The notes beneath the pieces are model-generated. The model was not told the DNA's origin, searched no databases, and saw only the letters and a program-made list of their open reading frames with translations. Source: Metopolophium dirhodum (Eukaryota; Arthropoda; Insecta; Hemiptera; Aphididae). From it: 64,000 nt of DNA. The stretch's first letter is position 1. Each line of letters opens with the position of its first letter. Below, piece after piece: positions 50,549-63,486 of this stretch. The stretch is from contig NC_083568.1 of NCBI RefSeq assembly GCF_019925205.1, forward strand, positions 10,538,393 through 10,602,392, in the 5' to 3' direction. A program made the translations under genes and the position numbers.

Positions 50549-53500
50549 CTATTTGAGTTTAACGTAGTAGCTGCGCCGCCTGATTCGATCGCTGACCGTT
50601 TCTTCACTACAATTTCCTATTGTCCAGTCCAATAAGGCTGGAGAACCATGGTGATAATAATGATTGTTGTCTTCTTTTGGGACCAAACTCTTGGAAGAAG
50701 TGGTAGCAGTAGTAGTGGATGATGACGATGAAGACGATGGTGGGTCTTCGTCGTTATTGATGCTTGAACTATTAAATTTTGATGTTGATCTACGATCAAC
50801 AGACAACGGTATGCTGCTCAAAGTTCGAGTTCGGTATTCACCCAAACTCTTCAACGAATACGATTTAGATAAGAGACTGTTCTCAGAATTTGTCTTGAAA
50901 TCATGGCGGGAAGCAGTAGTTGTAGCAGAGGTCACATCTGAACGGTCGAAAAGTGCATATGGACTAACACTACGAGGCCCAGAATTTTTTGAATTTTCCT
51001 CGTTATTTCCAGATTCCGCCATCATTGTTACTTGCAGCAACAAGTTATTTTCAGTTGATGGCGCAGTTTCAGTAGAAGCATTGCAGCTAAACGATCTTGA
51101 AAATTGCCTGGAACAAGAGTTGGACGGTTGGCGACGGTATTTCTCTAAAATTCGGTCCACGCGAGACTGGCGTTCCTTGATAGGTTCTGAAGGCATGTTG
51201 TACACAGATGGCTGGGTTATATGTTTTGGAGGCGGTGACATCGGCAGTTTTGTTGCGTTGATCTTGTCACGGTAGTTTAAGTATTCATTATTAGTTGTGG
51301 TTTCCAGAACGCGTGGCAGAATGTGCTTGTACACTGGTGGTTTCTGAATATTAGTCGTTTTATCAGCATTTCTAAGCAGTTCTGAAAAACAAACAATTGG
51401 CAAACACTAGTTTAGAAACATCGTCAAAGTCACATAAATACACAGTCAAACAATTGTATTTATAAGAAAATTGTGTTAGTATCACTAAGAAAAAAGAGAG
51501 AGACAGTTGCGTACCTATAGATTTGTGGCATAGGTAATATGTATAGATTTGTTTTTGGTTTAAATTATGGACAGGCAGAAGGAAGTATCATTATTACTCG
51601 TCTTGTACACGTGGCACATGCACCGTCACATTGGCTGCAACAAAATAAAACACACACATGCAATACTCCAGCACAATCTTATACTTGTATGTTGTGTTGT
51701 GTAAAAAATATGATTCTCTTTTAATGAAAAAACTCCACTGACTAAAGTTTATTCAAACAAATTATTATTTTTTATATTAATTCAATATTTTTTACAAATA
51801 TTGATTATAAATACAGTTCAGAGTACTGGTTCTAAATGTATACTTTGTTAAAAGGTTTTCCTTGCATTATAAGTTATAAGTTATGATATAATTAATTATT
51901 TTGTTTATTACTTAATTAATCATAATTATTTTTGAACTGATATAAAGCCTCAATTAAATTAAACAAATCAACAAATATAGTAATATATAATAACTTATAA
52001 CATTATACGTCAATTGATTTCACTTTTTTAAATATTAACAGTTAAAAGTGAACATTAAAACCAATATTATGTTTAACATTTTTATTTTAATTTTATAAAA
52101 TATATTATTTATTAGATGGTATATACTTACACACCTAACTTCATAAAAATATTGAAGACTAGAAGAAAAATATTTAAAATAAATTAAATATTTAATTATG
52201 TTATAAATATATTTAATATTTATGAAAGAAAGAATAGATTAAAACTTTAAAATTAATTCTTTTAATAGAAGTCGTAAAATTATAAATGTGTTAAAGAAAT
52301 ATTTATCATAATAATATGTCCGTTGGCATAACAAATTAATATAGAAATTAAAAATATTTGTTTTCGAGGTTCTCGGTGAAATAACAAGTTAGGATTATAA
52401 TATTATGTACTTGTTATTTGAAATGTAATAACTTATTAAAATGTCTATAGATAACTCTTACAAAGAATTACAATTTTAAAAAGTTAATTTACATAATCTA
52501 CACTTTATTCAGAGTAAGAAACTCCAGTTTCATGCATGCCAGATTGAGCCACAAATGTTGCTCAACCCCCCCCCCCCCCCACCAATACACACAAGTCCGG
52601 AAATTGGAAATGATTGTTTCCGATTTCATACCACGACTGCTATCTATTTCCTAATATACATTCAAGACATAGAGTGCCGGTAGTAAGGATAGATGAGCAG
52701 TTTTGACGTGTTTTATCAGTCAGCCCATTCTTATTCTGAATTGATTATACAAATATTTATTTATGAATCAATATGTATTCAAAATGTTACAAAATAAAGT
52801 GTGACAGTAGTCATAAAATTTTTATAGCTATTTTTTAAAAAAATATTATAAATACATACCTATTGTAATTAACTTTAATTATTATTTATTTAGTTTAAAA
52901 TATATGGTTTAGAAAGTAAAGATATAAAACAATAAATACATACAATTATTTTATCTAGTAAATTAATTTATATATTATTTATGAACATAAATTTATTAAA
53001 TACCCAAATATTACCTACTTTGTGAATACATAAATCAGTTTTAGTAACATTAAATTAATGTTTACTTCTTTGAATAAAAAACAATACTATATACTCCATT
53101 CACATTAAAAAGGAACCTCGGCGGCGACCAGTTTTCGTCAGGCAGAGGTCAGGCAACACCTGTTTGTGACCCCCACTGATCAACCATCTATGTGGTTAAG
53201 CCATGCCCCTGCGCACAAATCAGCAGCCGACGTTCCTTCTTAATGTAAATGGAGTATAGAAGTAGTTAGATGTGAAAGTGTTTTTATTTGTGTAGTGTGT
53301 ATTGAATAAAGCAATGATTATCATATTTCTTGATAAGGTACAATTAATGTTATGTAAGAAGGCCTACACACCATTAATGTTCTATGCTACTGTCACAAAA
53401 ACACAAATTAATATTGTAGCTAAATAGTATTGCCAAAAGATTATATTTTTCTTTCATAACGAATAAATAATAAAACCAACTTTTTGAAGCCCATAGTTTT

Positions 53501-56500
53501 AAAGGTATTAGTTTACCTTTAGTAGAAGCGTTAGATGGAGGAGTATCTTGAGTGGTAGAAACAAAACTTCTTCTCCATGGGGCACTGTCAGACCGATTAA
53601 ATGATCGAGTTTCAGTTAGACGGCGACTATAAAATAATGTAACAAACATGAAATTGAATTAAAGTATAAGTTTTAAGAAAAACATACATTGGTGTTTGGT
53701 GGTCAAATATAGAACGATGATGATTGAAAAATGATCTTGGAAAGTCAGATGTTCTTCCTTCATCACTGCTCAATCTATTTGTTAAATCCCGTACCTAAGC
53801 ATAAAATATAAATGTATATAAATTAATTTAAATTTTATAAATTCAAAAAATGTTTTTTACCCTGGATAGTAATGTAGAGAATAAATTCTCAGCAGTTAAG
53901 ATTTCAAAACTGTCATCCTCCTCATCTGAACTTATACTTTCAGTTGATTGTAAATTTCTCATAGAAGGCCTTTGTCTGCGTGTGCTGCGCAATGTGAAAC
54001 ATCTAGGCTGACCACCAACTGTACCATTATCATCATCACCCTTATCACTATTTGAACTAAGACAAACAATTAATTATATTAAATTTGAAATATGTGTTAG
54101 TTAAAAGATTTATAACTTACTTTGTTCTAGAAAGTGCACTATTACTAGGCGTAACAAAACCTCCACCTTCAACCGCAATGGGTATAATAACTTCACGGGG
54201 AGACTTTCTTATTGGTTCTCCTAAGCTTACAATACTGCTATTACTATCTGTGTCCACTGTACTTTGTCGTGACAAATTACTGCAACTAGTCTTGGGACTA
54301 GTAACAGATGAAACTCTTTGAACTGGTTTTGGTTTTGGTTTTTCTTCTACTTCAAACCGTATAGGTATGATGTGTTCACGAAGTTGACTGTTTTGTCTCA
54401 AGACAGGTCTAAAATAAATTTAAAAATAATAAAGCTAAGGTAAGAATTTTTTTAAATTTGATAAGTGTGTCTATCAAAAAAAATAAATTATTCAACAATT
54501 AAAAAAAAAAAATTAATAATTTTATAGTAGAACACAATACTAGATTGAATAAGTATATTTAATAGCCATATATTAAATACATATAAAATACATAGGTGAT
54601 TAATGAACATCAAAAAAATGTTCAAATATGAATTCCTGATCTTAATAATTAACTATGTATATAAATTCTACCTTGGCGGTAATGGTGCCACTGCAGTTGG
54701 AGTAGCTCCAGCAACTGGGAAAGATACTTCAGTGATACGTCTGGTTGGTTTAGGCACTTGAACAAAATGTTTTACTTCGGTTTTATAATTTGCATCTATT
54801 GAACCATTATCTTGAACTTTAGAATCATTAACAACGCTACTAACTGGTAACCTAAAATGAAATAAATATTTATGCTTCACATACATTAATTTTAAAATGT
54901 TAAGTATGATTTAATTATTTTTACTCGGGCTTAGCTAATTTTATCTCAGCTCTTGAAGTTTTCCTCTTTGGTTCAACCACTTTACTTGTATTACTGTCAG
55001 AAATGGAATCTCCAATTATCTAAACATAACCATAAAATCCATTAGAAGCTACAATTAAAATCAACATTTAAAAACGATTAATTCTATGTTACTCATAGTG
55101 TGCACTATGTTGAATTGTATATTAAAAAAGTTTCAAAATTATTTAATTTTTGAAATATAAGCCAAAAGTTTTCATTTATTAATTAAATAAGAAGAATATG
55201 AATTTTTTACATAATACTACAGGCAATTTTTTTAATTTAATTAATATATTTACCCTGATAGCATTTAAGCTTTTTCTCAAATCATCGGGAAGATTCTTAA
55301 AATCTTTATTTGAACGTGTTCCACAAATTGGTTCATTATTTAATGCCGACTCAGCTAATTTATTTAGACCAACTGTAGACTCTAAACTAAATTGTGGTTC
55401 TTTTGATGGTTCTCGAGTAGTTGACATATCAGACTCAATACTCTTTTTGGAACTATTTGATGAGCCACTACCAAGAGAACTTCTTCTTTTTTGATCAAAA
55501 TTATTTTTTGCCATGGATTCAATTTGATCTAATTTTTCTACAGCTTCTAAAACTCTACTAGATCGTCGTCGGGCTCGTTCAACAGGTTTCACTACGTCAG
55601 CTTCACTATTTGTTGTAGATTGTAATGGAGATTGTGGTAGATCACTCTTTGAATTATTTTTAATAGATTTAGATGATTCTTTAGAAGTTGAAATTTCGAG
55701 ATCATTTTCACCTGTATCAGACTGACTAGATTTTTTAGAACGACTAATGGAACGATCTCTTTTTTTTAATTTCTTAGGTTTTTTCTCCACTAAACACATA
55801 ATTGATTATTTTAGTTTTACTGAAATATTTAAAAACAATAAAATTACAAGTATGACTTGTTATTAATACTTACCAGGTGAATCGGGTATTACAGCAGTTG
55901 CACGCGATGGAGATATACTTCCTAAACTTTGAGACCTTACAGGTCCTGTCTCAGATCGTACATCATTTTCAGCGTTACTTTGAGAAGGTGGAATACCTAA
56001 ATTATTATTGGCTTCCTTGGGAGTAGGTGCTAAGGATAGTAACAAGTCTAATCTAACTGGAGCCGAGGAAGCCATTTCTTCTGCAATTCGCAAACATTGA
56101 TTTCCATCAGAAAAACCTTCATTTAACCACTGATGTGAACAAATTATACGGATATCAGCACGTGCATTAGGATTTACTGTCATCATACTACGAATCAAAG
56201 GAGAAGCTCCTGGAAAATAGGATCATAATTTTGATTAAAAAAAATATATATATACATATAGTACTATGAAAATGTTTACTTACTTGATGGTTTTTTTGGT
56301 TCATAATATTCGCCCTGAGAAATCTGTCTAACCAGGCGTTTGAAATTTGATCCATCAAATGGCATTGTGCCATACACTAAAGTGTATAATAAAACACCTA
56401 AAGACCTTAAATTAAATTGTTTTATAAATTTTAATGCATAGTTATTATAGTTAGTATTTTTATATTTTAGTAAGATTATTCTTTAGCAGCATACCAGCAA

Positions 56501-58986
56501 TCTACTTCGGGGCCATGATAAGGAGTACCAGTAACAATTTCTGGAGATGCATACAATGGACTACCACAATATGTTGACAAAAGTGCTTTGTGATTAAAAA
56601 CATTTGACAGCCCAAAATCAGCAATCTATCAGTAAAAAATATGGGGAATTTTTAAAATAACATTGTAAAATATATCTCTATGTGTATAATAGAAAAACTG
56701 TCATATTTACTGATTTCATACTATATATTATAATTTAATATTTAAGTTATAACCAAATATATTTGTATCTTTTTTAGCAACACACCTTAGCATTTCCTTG
56801 TTCGTCCAATAATATGTTTTCCAATTTGAGATCACGATGACAAATATTATGCTAAAATATGAAAATGTATTATTATTATTTTTGAAAATCACAATCAAAT
56901 AATGTTTAACTGTAAACTAAAATATTCACCTTATGACAATAAAAAATAGCAATAGCCACTTGTCTAAATATTCTTCTAGCTTCTTCCTCAGTGAGAACTT
57001 TTTTCTCGCTGAGAAAATCATAAAGTTCACCTCCAGCTGCATATTCCATTACTAAGACAATTTTTTCCCGATTTTCAAATACTAAATAAAAATATTAAAA
57101 CAAATTAAAAAATATATTTAAAAATCAATTTAATTGATTGATATGAGAAGAAGTCCAGATTTTTTTAGTGAAAATCTACTAAAAAATATTTGCTATTATT
57201 TTAAATATAATCACATACATATCCATTCGGTAAAAATAATCTATGAATGGTATGTAGAAATTCAAATAAATTATTCTTGATTGACTTTCAAGCCATGTAA
57301 ATATGATTATATGATTGTTTTGCTACCACTGAATTTTAACTTAAATGTAATATACTTGTATAAATTAACTACCTTCATATATATGAATAATATTAGGATG
57401 TTTTACAGAAGACATAATTTGTATTTCTCTCCTTATTCGTATTAAATCTGCTTCAGTCTCTATTTTCCGTTTCCTTATTGTTTTAATAGCAACCTATAAA
57501 CAAGTAAATTAAAAATTAAAACCAAAAAAAATTATGGAATAATATTCAACAACCAATATTCATTGATTATTTCCAACATAATATAATATGAAACTAAATT
57601 GTAATAGCTTCATTTAAACCGAAAGTACTAACATGGTTTTAAAACATTACATGCATAATAAAATAAATGTGTCAATGCTATATGATTTTAGTTAACATTT
57701 AAAAACTATTCTAATTTCAATGTTTTTTCTCAAAATTGTGTTCAATAAAAATGTACTAATCTAAATGGCGGAGTAATTTAATTTACAATATGGGTTCAAC
57801 ACTTTAAATTAATGAGGGACAGAGTGGCCGAACGGACTACAGCGTCGGTTCTAATGCGCACTGTTGCCAGTTTGAATCCCAGCCACGGGCAGGATTACTC
57901 TCTGGGCAGGCAACTGTTTAGGCGGCGAGACCGCCATCCCCCAACCAGGCATGGCAGAAACCTACGGGTGCCCAATAAGAAAATCTGCCAAATAGGCATC
58001 CAAACTAGTCCTTTAGGTCTAATCTCGGACATAGCGCCATACTCAAAAAAAAAAAAAAACTTTAAATTAATAAATACTTTTTAGACGATCTATATTTATG
58101 AATAAATTGTTAAAAATATTTAAATATTTAAAAACAATTGATATTAAATTCTTGTATTTAATAAATTTATAAGATTTATATTGAATATAATATTATGCTT
58201 ATATATTTGCTATACAAGCTAATATAAATAATCTATACCATAGAAATTAGTAATAACTAATAACACATAACAGTAATTATATTTTATTATTTTATCATGA
58301 TGAATAGATTTTATAGTAATATAGTAATTCCCACATCTTTTTCAACATACCAATAATTAAAATTACTCTGGACTTATGAACTATGATTCATGATGTAAAT
58401 TTTCTCAAATAATAAAGATATGAAACTATTTGAGTACATAAAAATATCATAACAATAAATATATGTATTCAGTAAATAATAATAGTTTTATAATGAATAT
58501 AAAAATTTTTAAATTAAGTTGAATGAAAATGTAGAGTACTGTGGGTATTGCACTATCGACTTATATTAGAAATAGAGGTTTTAAAGGGTATATATTTATA
58601 TACACTGTACTTATGTACATAATAAAATACTTGGTAGTTAAATTGTTAATGAAATTCTTGTTCTAACATAATAAAAATAGATAACTAAATAATTTATTAA
58701 CTAATTTATGTCTTACCAGCTGTTCAGTTTCTTTACAAATACCTAATTGAACTTTACCACAAGATCCTTCTCCAAGTTTTTTCAGTATATCAAATCTATA
58801 AATAGAAATAAATTATTCAATAAAATATACTACTGTCTAAATATGTTAATGAACATGGATAATATTTGTATTTCTTTACTTTTGTTTTAATTTTTGTTTT
58901 CTATTATGCAAATGTATACCGCCACCATTTTTTTCTATACCTCGCATAATATTATCACACAAAGTTCCGTTTTCTGGAACAACCAT
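50549..58986 (-). CDS. Nuak: NUAK-family (AMPK-related) serine/threonine protein kinase
   Basis: Sixteen coding exons on the minus strand, all GT-AG: 58880-58986 (ATG at 58986), 58717-58795, 57373-57493, 56930-57081, 56786-56851, 56495-56625, 56284-56405, 55874-56209, 55254-55789, 54925-55019, 54672-54851, 54121-54408, 53861-54056, 53688-53794, 53517-53626, 50549-51381. They join in frame to 1152 residues. The kinase domain (about 37-288) shows the Gly loop GEGSCGKV (44-51), VAIK Lys66, HRD (158-160) with KLEN, DFG (178-180), T-loop LSTYCGSP with Thr193 (the LKB1 target site in the family) and SPE (202-204). The long tail is Ser-rich and probably disordered, with IIPI motifs. NUAK kinases control actomyosin contractility, adhesion and cytoskeletal or muscle protein turnover. 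A 12-base 5' leader (58987-58998) follows an acceptor, so at least one upstream exon exists. Confidence 0.95.
52566..52580. repeat. Poly-C run
   Basis: Fifteen consecutive C residues, unusual in this AT-rich sequence. The length may be unreliable if it comes from sequencing of a homopolymer. Confidence 0.9.
53094..53254. mobile_element. Tc1/mariner-like MITE, 161 bp, in a NUAK intron
   Basis: The ends CTCCATTCACATTAAAAAGG and (inverted) CTCCATTTACATTAAGAAGG match at 18 of 20 and are flanked by TA (within TATA) on both sides. The internal part is GC-richer than the intron. It has no coding capacity. A TA target site with about 23-bp ends fits a Tc1/mariner-type non-autonomous element. Confidence 0.75.
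57494..58716 (-). other. NUAK intron containing a SINE
   Basis: A 1.2-kb intron between the exon ending at the Gly-loop region and the VAIK exon. Outside the SINE it is AT-rich with nothing recognisable. Confidence 0.75.
57801..58071 (+). mobile_element. tRNA-derived SINE with poly-A tail and 13-bp target duplication
   Basis: The body (57814-58058, 245 bp) starts with a tRNA-like head. Box A is TGGCCGAACGG (57825-57835) and a box B relative is GTTTGAATCCC (57870-57880). The box A form is that of Leu/Ser-type class II tRNAs. An unrelated region of about 150 bp follows, then a 14-base A tail. ACTTTAAATTAAT flanks it perfectly at 57801-57813 and 58059-58071, showing LINE-type retroposition. It lies antisense to NUAK within an intron. 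It is not a functional tRNA gene: the head does not close into a cloverleaf. Confidence 0.88.
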
Positions 58987-59000
58987 TTTGTTAAGCACCT

Positions 59001-59642
59001 AAAAATAGATACCAATTAAAATCATGTAAATAAATAGATATTTAAACAAATCATAAAACTGTATTTAACTTTGGACGCAGTAATCTACGAATCTAAAATA
59101 TATTACAATTTGATTATGTATAATTTTCAACTACCAGATGAATGTAAAAAAATAATATATGTTATTATTGTAACAACTAATTTTATACTTAAATATTTGA
59201 GAAAACTAAAATATATATTAATATTTACTTTATTTAAAGTACAAATATTGTAAAAACACCACTAAAACTCTGAAATGTATAAATCAGTTATGTGCAAACT
59301 ATAAAAACAGGAAGTGTACAAAGTTGAATCGGCCCCCAGCCAACTTATAACTATCAATAACAAATTTAAATGATGTTGGTCATCTGACACTACAAAAAAC
59401 TACAAATTATTATTTTTCGACATAAAAACACCCCCTTAACCTCCCTAACATTATTATATCACAATTAATGTAATCAATATATTAGTAATAAAAATAAAAA
59501 ATGCATATTAATTTGTTCGATTTGTAAGTATAGGTAACAATAAATATTGCATTTAAATTTGCCATTTTTTTAAAATATATATAACAGTATAATATTATAT
59601 AGTTGGAGATATGTGGCAACTGGCAATAAATTTAATGAGATC
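59001..59642. other. AT-rich stretch upstream of the NUAK start exon
   Basis: Probably the first part of the long intron that follows the untranslated NUAK exon(s). The ORF at 59071-59253 is AT-driven and not called. Confidence 0.5.
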
Positions 59643-59828
59643 CAGTGGAATTGATACGGGGGGGGGGGGGGATTAAGGGGATAAATCCACCCCATAGGCC
59701 GTATATAATATACAACATTTTTCAGAGTCCTAACATAGTAACATAAGGCGTCTAGCTTTAAGAGTGGGGATACTTAATAAAATCATTCCCACCCCCTTTC
59801 CCATGACAAAAACCTAAATACGCCACTG
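59643..59828. mobile_element. hAT-like MITE, 186 bp, 8-bp target duplication
   Basis: The right terminus is TAAATACGCCACTG; the left terminus CAGTGGAATTGATA is its diverged inverse. Perfect 8-bp duplications ATGAGATC lie at 59635-59642 and 59829-59836. A long poly-G run near 59657 and complementary CCCCC tracts lie inside. Non-coding. Confidence 0.88.
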
Positions 59829-59836
59829 ATGAGATC

Positions 59837-61680
59837 AGACCTTTAGGCACATGCTTACGGTACAATTAATAGTTATAAAAAACTATGATTTCTCCCCGGA
59901 TTTCCCATATAATAAACTTAAACTAATAATCATTTAAGATTTTTGAAATTAAAAATAATAATTAATAATGTACCTACCTAATACAAGTGCCAAGTATCAT
60001 TTAACTATTTTAACTGTATTTGAGATATTAATAAATTCCCAACAAACAAATACAGTAATATTAAATATGTCTATGGTTGCCACAGTGATTATTTCCCTAA
60101 CAATCCTAAAAAGTTTTAGTTATGTTGTTTTTATAGGTTTAAATTTTACTACTAGCATGTTTTAAAGCAATTTAATAAAAATCAAACTCTTCCAGTATCC
60201 ATGAAATCAGCCATCAATTTATTGAATTAAAAAACAAGAAAGACTATTATCAGAAACTGTTTTTTTAATATGTAATTAGATAAGAACGTAATATACACAA
60301 AAATAAATATAGGTGACTCTCGGTGCCTTAGACCTTGATAGCTTAACTTTTTCAATATCTAAAATAAAACAATTCCCTATCAAACTGTCACGTGTTTATG
60401 TAAACTTGAAAGACTCGATGCCTAATTTATTTTCAATCTCAATAAATAAAATAAAGTCTATCATATTCAATTGTCATATAAAATTTAAAGAAACGATATA
60501 TTTTTAAATATTGACATAAAAATTGTTAATACTTTTATCAATGAATTTATTTAAATTTTTGTTAGTTAGATCTAAAGTTAATTTAAAATATTTATATAAC
60601 CACTTGAGCCCAATAAATTATTGCAAATTATTATTATTAAATTATCAAGTATTTAAACAAAGAAAAAAATAAACTTTAGCGTTTAATAAGATAATTTTAA
60701 TTACAAGCACGTGCAATTGAATTGATTTGAATATATTTGTACATATATATATTATAGGTAATAAATCATAAATGGTAAAGAAATAAAATTTGATTGTACA
60801 AACAAAAATATTATCAATATTAAACAAAATAGGTTGGTACTAGATAAGTCATAGGGAGTAAGTGTCTTATGAATAACTAGTAATTAGTTTATTATGTAAT
60901 TACAATGTAACAGTTGATTCTGAAAAGTATAATATTATCCAGAATATTGACTGAAATATAAATACTGAGATGAATATCTTCATTGATTAGTGATTTCTTT
61001 GTTGTAACATTAATCAATTAAATAAACTTAAATTATCTAACTATATTGTTTTTTGAAACTTAATAATACCTAATAATTTTTTTTATTGAATAATTATAAG
61101 CTAAATTCTTATTTTGATTTTCACGATAATTTAAGATATTTAGGTCAACTATATTTCATAGATAATACATAATAGCTATTATAATTATTACTTATTAAGG
61201 TAACTAAATCAAAAAATATCCAAATATTTAAAAAATAATATTGTTGGTAAGTTATCAATATATTAGTTTAATTAATAATAATCGTCATAATTTAAACATT
61301 TTAAACTAGGTAAATATGAAAAATTATGAAAATAATTAAACATTCTAATAAATTTACTAACCAATTTAATTGTTCAAATAGGTAGGTTTAAAATTTAGTA
61401 TATGCTTATTTATTCTATCAATATCAACAAATTATAGAATTACATCTTGGCTAGCCTAAAAGTGTTGGCAAATTCTTAAGTATTTTATAACATGACTGAT
61501 TAAAAACTTGACTAGCTAATGACTATTTTAACTGTTAGCCTGACACAAACAAGTATGCCATGATCTATTGAATTTTGGCAAAAATAGTAATTAATAATAC
61601 TGAAATAGCAAAGTGGTACAGCCTAATATATGTAACGTCAATAACTGACTGTAATAAATGTCACAAAATCTAATATTAGA
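59837..61680. other. AT-rich non-coding stretch
   Basis: No convincing frame or element. It is likely intronic to NUAK if the upstream exons at 61.7 or 62.7 kb are used. Confidence 0.5.
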
Positions 61681-61689
61681 CAAAATAAA

Positions 61690-63300
61690 ATGTGTAAGTA
61701 TCTTACTTGTTAAGGCACGTTCACAAATCACAAGTATCGTGTTTCGTTGTCAGTATCCCGTTTGAGTGTTTTGATCGGAAACCCTCACGAAACCATTTGC
61801 ACAATCGCGATCAATACCTAGCATATGATATTAAATTTTTATTTCGTTTTTGTCAACCACACAAGTACAACAACAGACGTGTGACTGTGGTCACACGACG
61901 ATCGGACATGTATGGGGCAGTAGATGGAAAAAATTTGACATTTTTGAAAAAAAATTTCAAACCAGAACTGAGAGGAACTCGAAAAATCAAAAACAAAAAT
62001 GCGAAAAATTAAAAAAAAAAATGCGAAAACCCCGCACCGATAGTACCAGTGCAGTGTTATGATTTAATCGAAATATACGCAGGAAAACGTCGAAATAAAA
62101 GTCTTTGCGTGTGGAAAAAGAATTAGGATAGAAGCGTTTGCGGCGGGCGGATGGTGGCTATTTTTAGCATTTCAAGATACATTCTCGCACACGCGTTACC
62201 CCACTCCGCCGGCGGCCACGGCGATTGGCAGCGGCCACGACGTCGGACTATATATATTTGTGATATTATTTTATGTTCCTCTTCCCGTTCGCAGCGCCGT
62301 CCTGGAATTCTGCAACGACGGCGACGGCGGCGGTGGCGGCAACGGTCGCACGCGATCTGCCATCACGAATCACGATCGTGTAGTGCGGCGGTGCCTAGCA
62401 GTGTCGGCGGCGCGACGATCGAAACGCGACTCGACGTCTCGGGAGAATCGCAAATGGATATTATTCTAAAACGGAACGGGAAGAGTGAAAGAGAGACACG
62501 TTCTTTGTTTTTATAATTTTTACAATTTCCAATTTTATGTGCTCATAAACGGGTCGATACCATAATGTTCGGCGCATTATTATATAGCGATTAGCGGTGG
62601 CTTCACAGTTCGCAATATTCACATAATATTATTGTTGTTGTTGTTTTAATAGTTTATTATTATTATTATTGTTTTTCGATATCACAAAAACACATTTTTT
62701 ATTTTCTTATCAATACTCAATACGTACCTTCACGACCGTATCACCGTATTGTTCTATGGTATCACGTTCCACCGGTTGACGACCGTATCGCGTTGTCGTC
62801 GCGGGTGATAACAGATTGCTTGCGGCGGGTCACCAGCTGATCCGCCCGCGTAAAAAACCCCGATTTTCGGGCCGCGCGGGGAATAATAGCTAATTATTAC
62901 GAATGTTCTGGATTGATCTGTCGGGAGGAGAGGCTGTTGTAATAGTCAGTTTTCTTGAAATTTTTCGTTTTCGGTTATTGTTAGGTGTTTAACGGCAACT
63001 CGATCAAAACGCCACGTTTTATACTGACGAAAACGAATGAATGGCGACGAATGTGTGTTTTAATAATATTTTCGTCGCGAAACTCCGGCCGGCCTCTCGC
63101 ACGGCGGCGGTTATAAGCGACGAGACGCGAAGAGATGCAGCCTGCTCTTCGAGCGTTGTAAACATCATGGTTGTGCAGTTTTATTTTATTTTTATGATAA
63201 TAATAATAAAAGAAAAATATATTGTCGCCCTCGCCACCGAAACACTATACAGCCCACGCGTCCAAGTCTCGCGTGCGCATGGGCGTCATGAATAAAATAT
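61690..63300. promoter_or_regulatory. CpG-rich region with candidate NUAK first exons and promoter
   Basis: The NUAK start exon is preceded by an acceptor, so an untranslated exon must lie upstream on the minus strand. Two good minus-strand donors are present here: one leaves an exon whose last base is 61707 (AACAA then GTAAGA), the other an exon whose last base is 62728 (GTGAAG then GTACGT). The surroundings at 61720-62480 and 62740-63270 are CpG-rich, unlike the flanks. Alternative promoters are a natural reading but are inferred. Plus-strand frames (62151-62516, 63041-63295) look incidental. Confidence 0.45.
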
Positions 63301-63486
63301 AATAAGATGAAAGTAAAAAATAATATTGTTATAATGACGGGTGCACGATATTGCGTTGCGATTAGTGGACCAAAGGTTGTATTGTCGTCGGATTATTATT
63401 ATTATTATTATTATTCCTTCGTTTTTAATATTGCGTTAAACAGTTTCCCAAATTTACGATCGTCTAACCAATTTTATCTACCTATA

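Larger units (their letters stand above)
51382..53516 (-). other. Large NUAK intron before the last exon
   Basis: A 2.1-kb intron with GT-AG ends. It is AT-rich, with a 15-base poly-C run at 52566-52580 and no frame of note. It also holds a TA-flanked MITE (53094-53254). Confidence 0.8.

Noticed and set aside
50664..51275. 203-residue plus-strand frame
   Set aside because: Exactly antisense to the last NUAK exon, which is in frame with the rest of the kinase.
55198..55494. 98-residue plus-strand frame
   Set aside because: Antisense shadow of a NUAK tail exon.
57812..58084. 90-residue plus-strand frame, and the possibility of a tRNA gene at its start
   Set aside because: The region is a SINE: the tRNA-like head has promoter boxes but no proper cloverleaf, and poly-A and target duplications define a retroposon.
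62151..62516. 121-residue plus-strand frame in the CpG-rich region
   Set aside because: Arg/Ser-rich, lies in the presumed NUAK promoter region, no motif and competing frames present.
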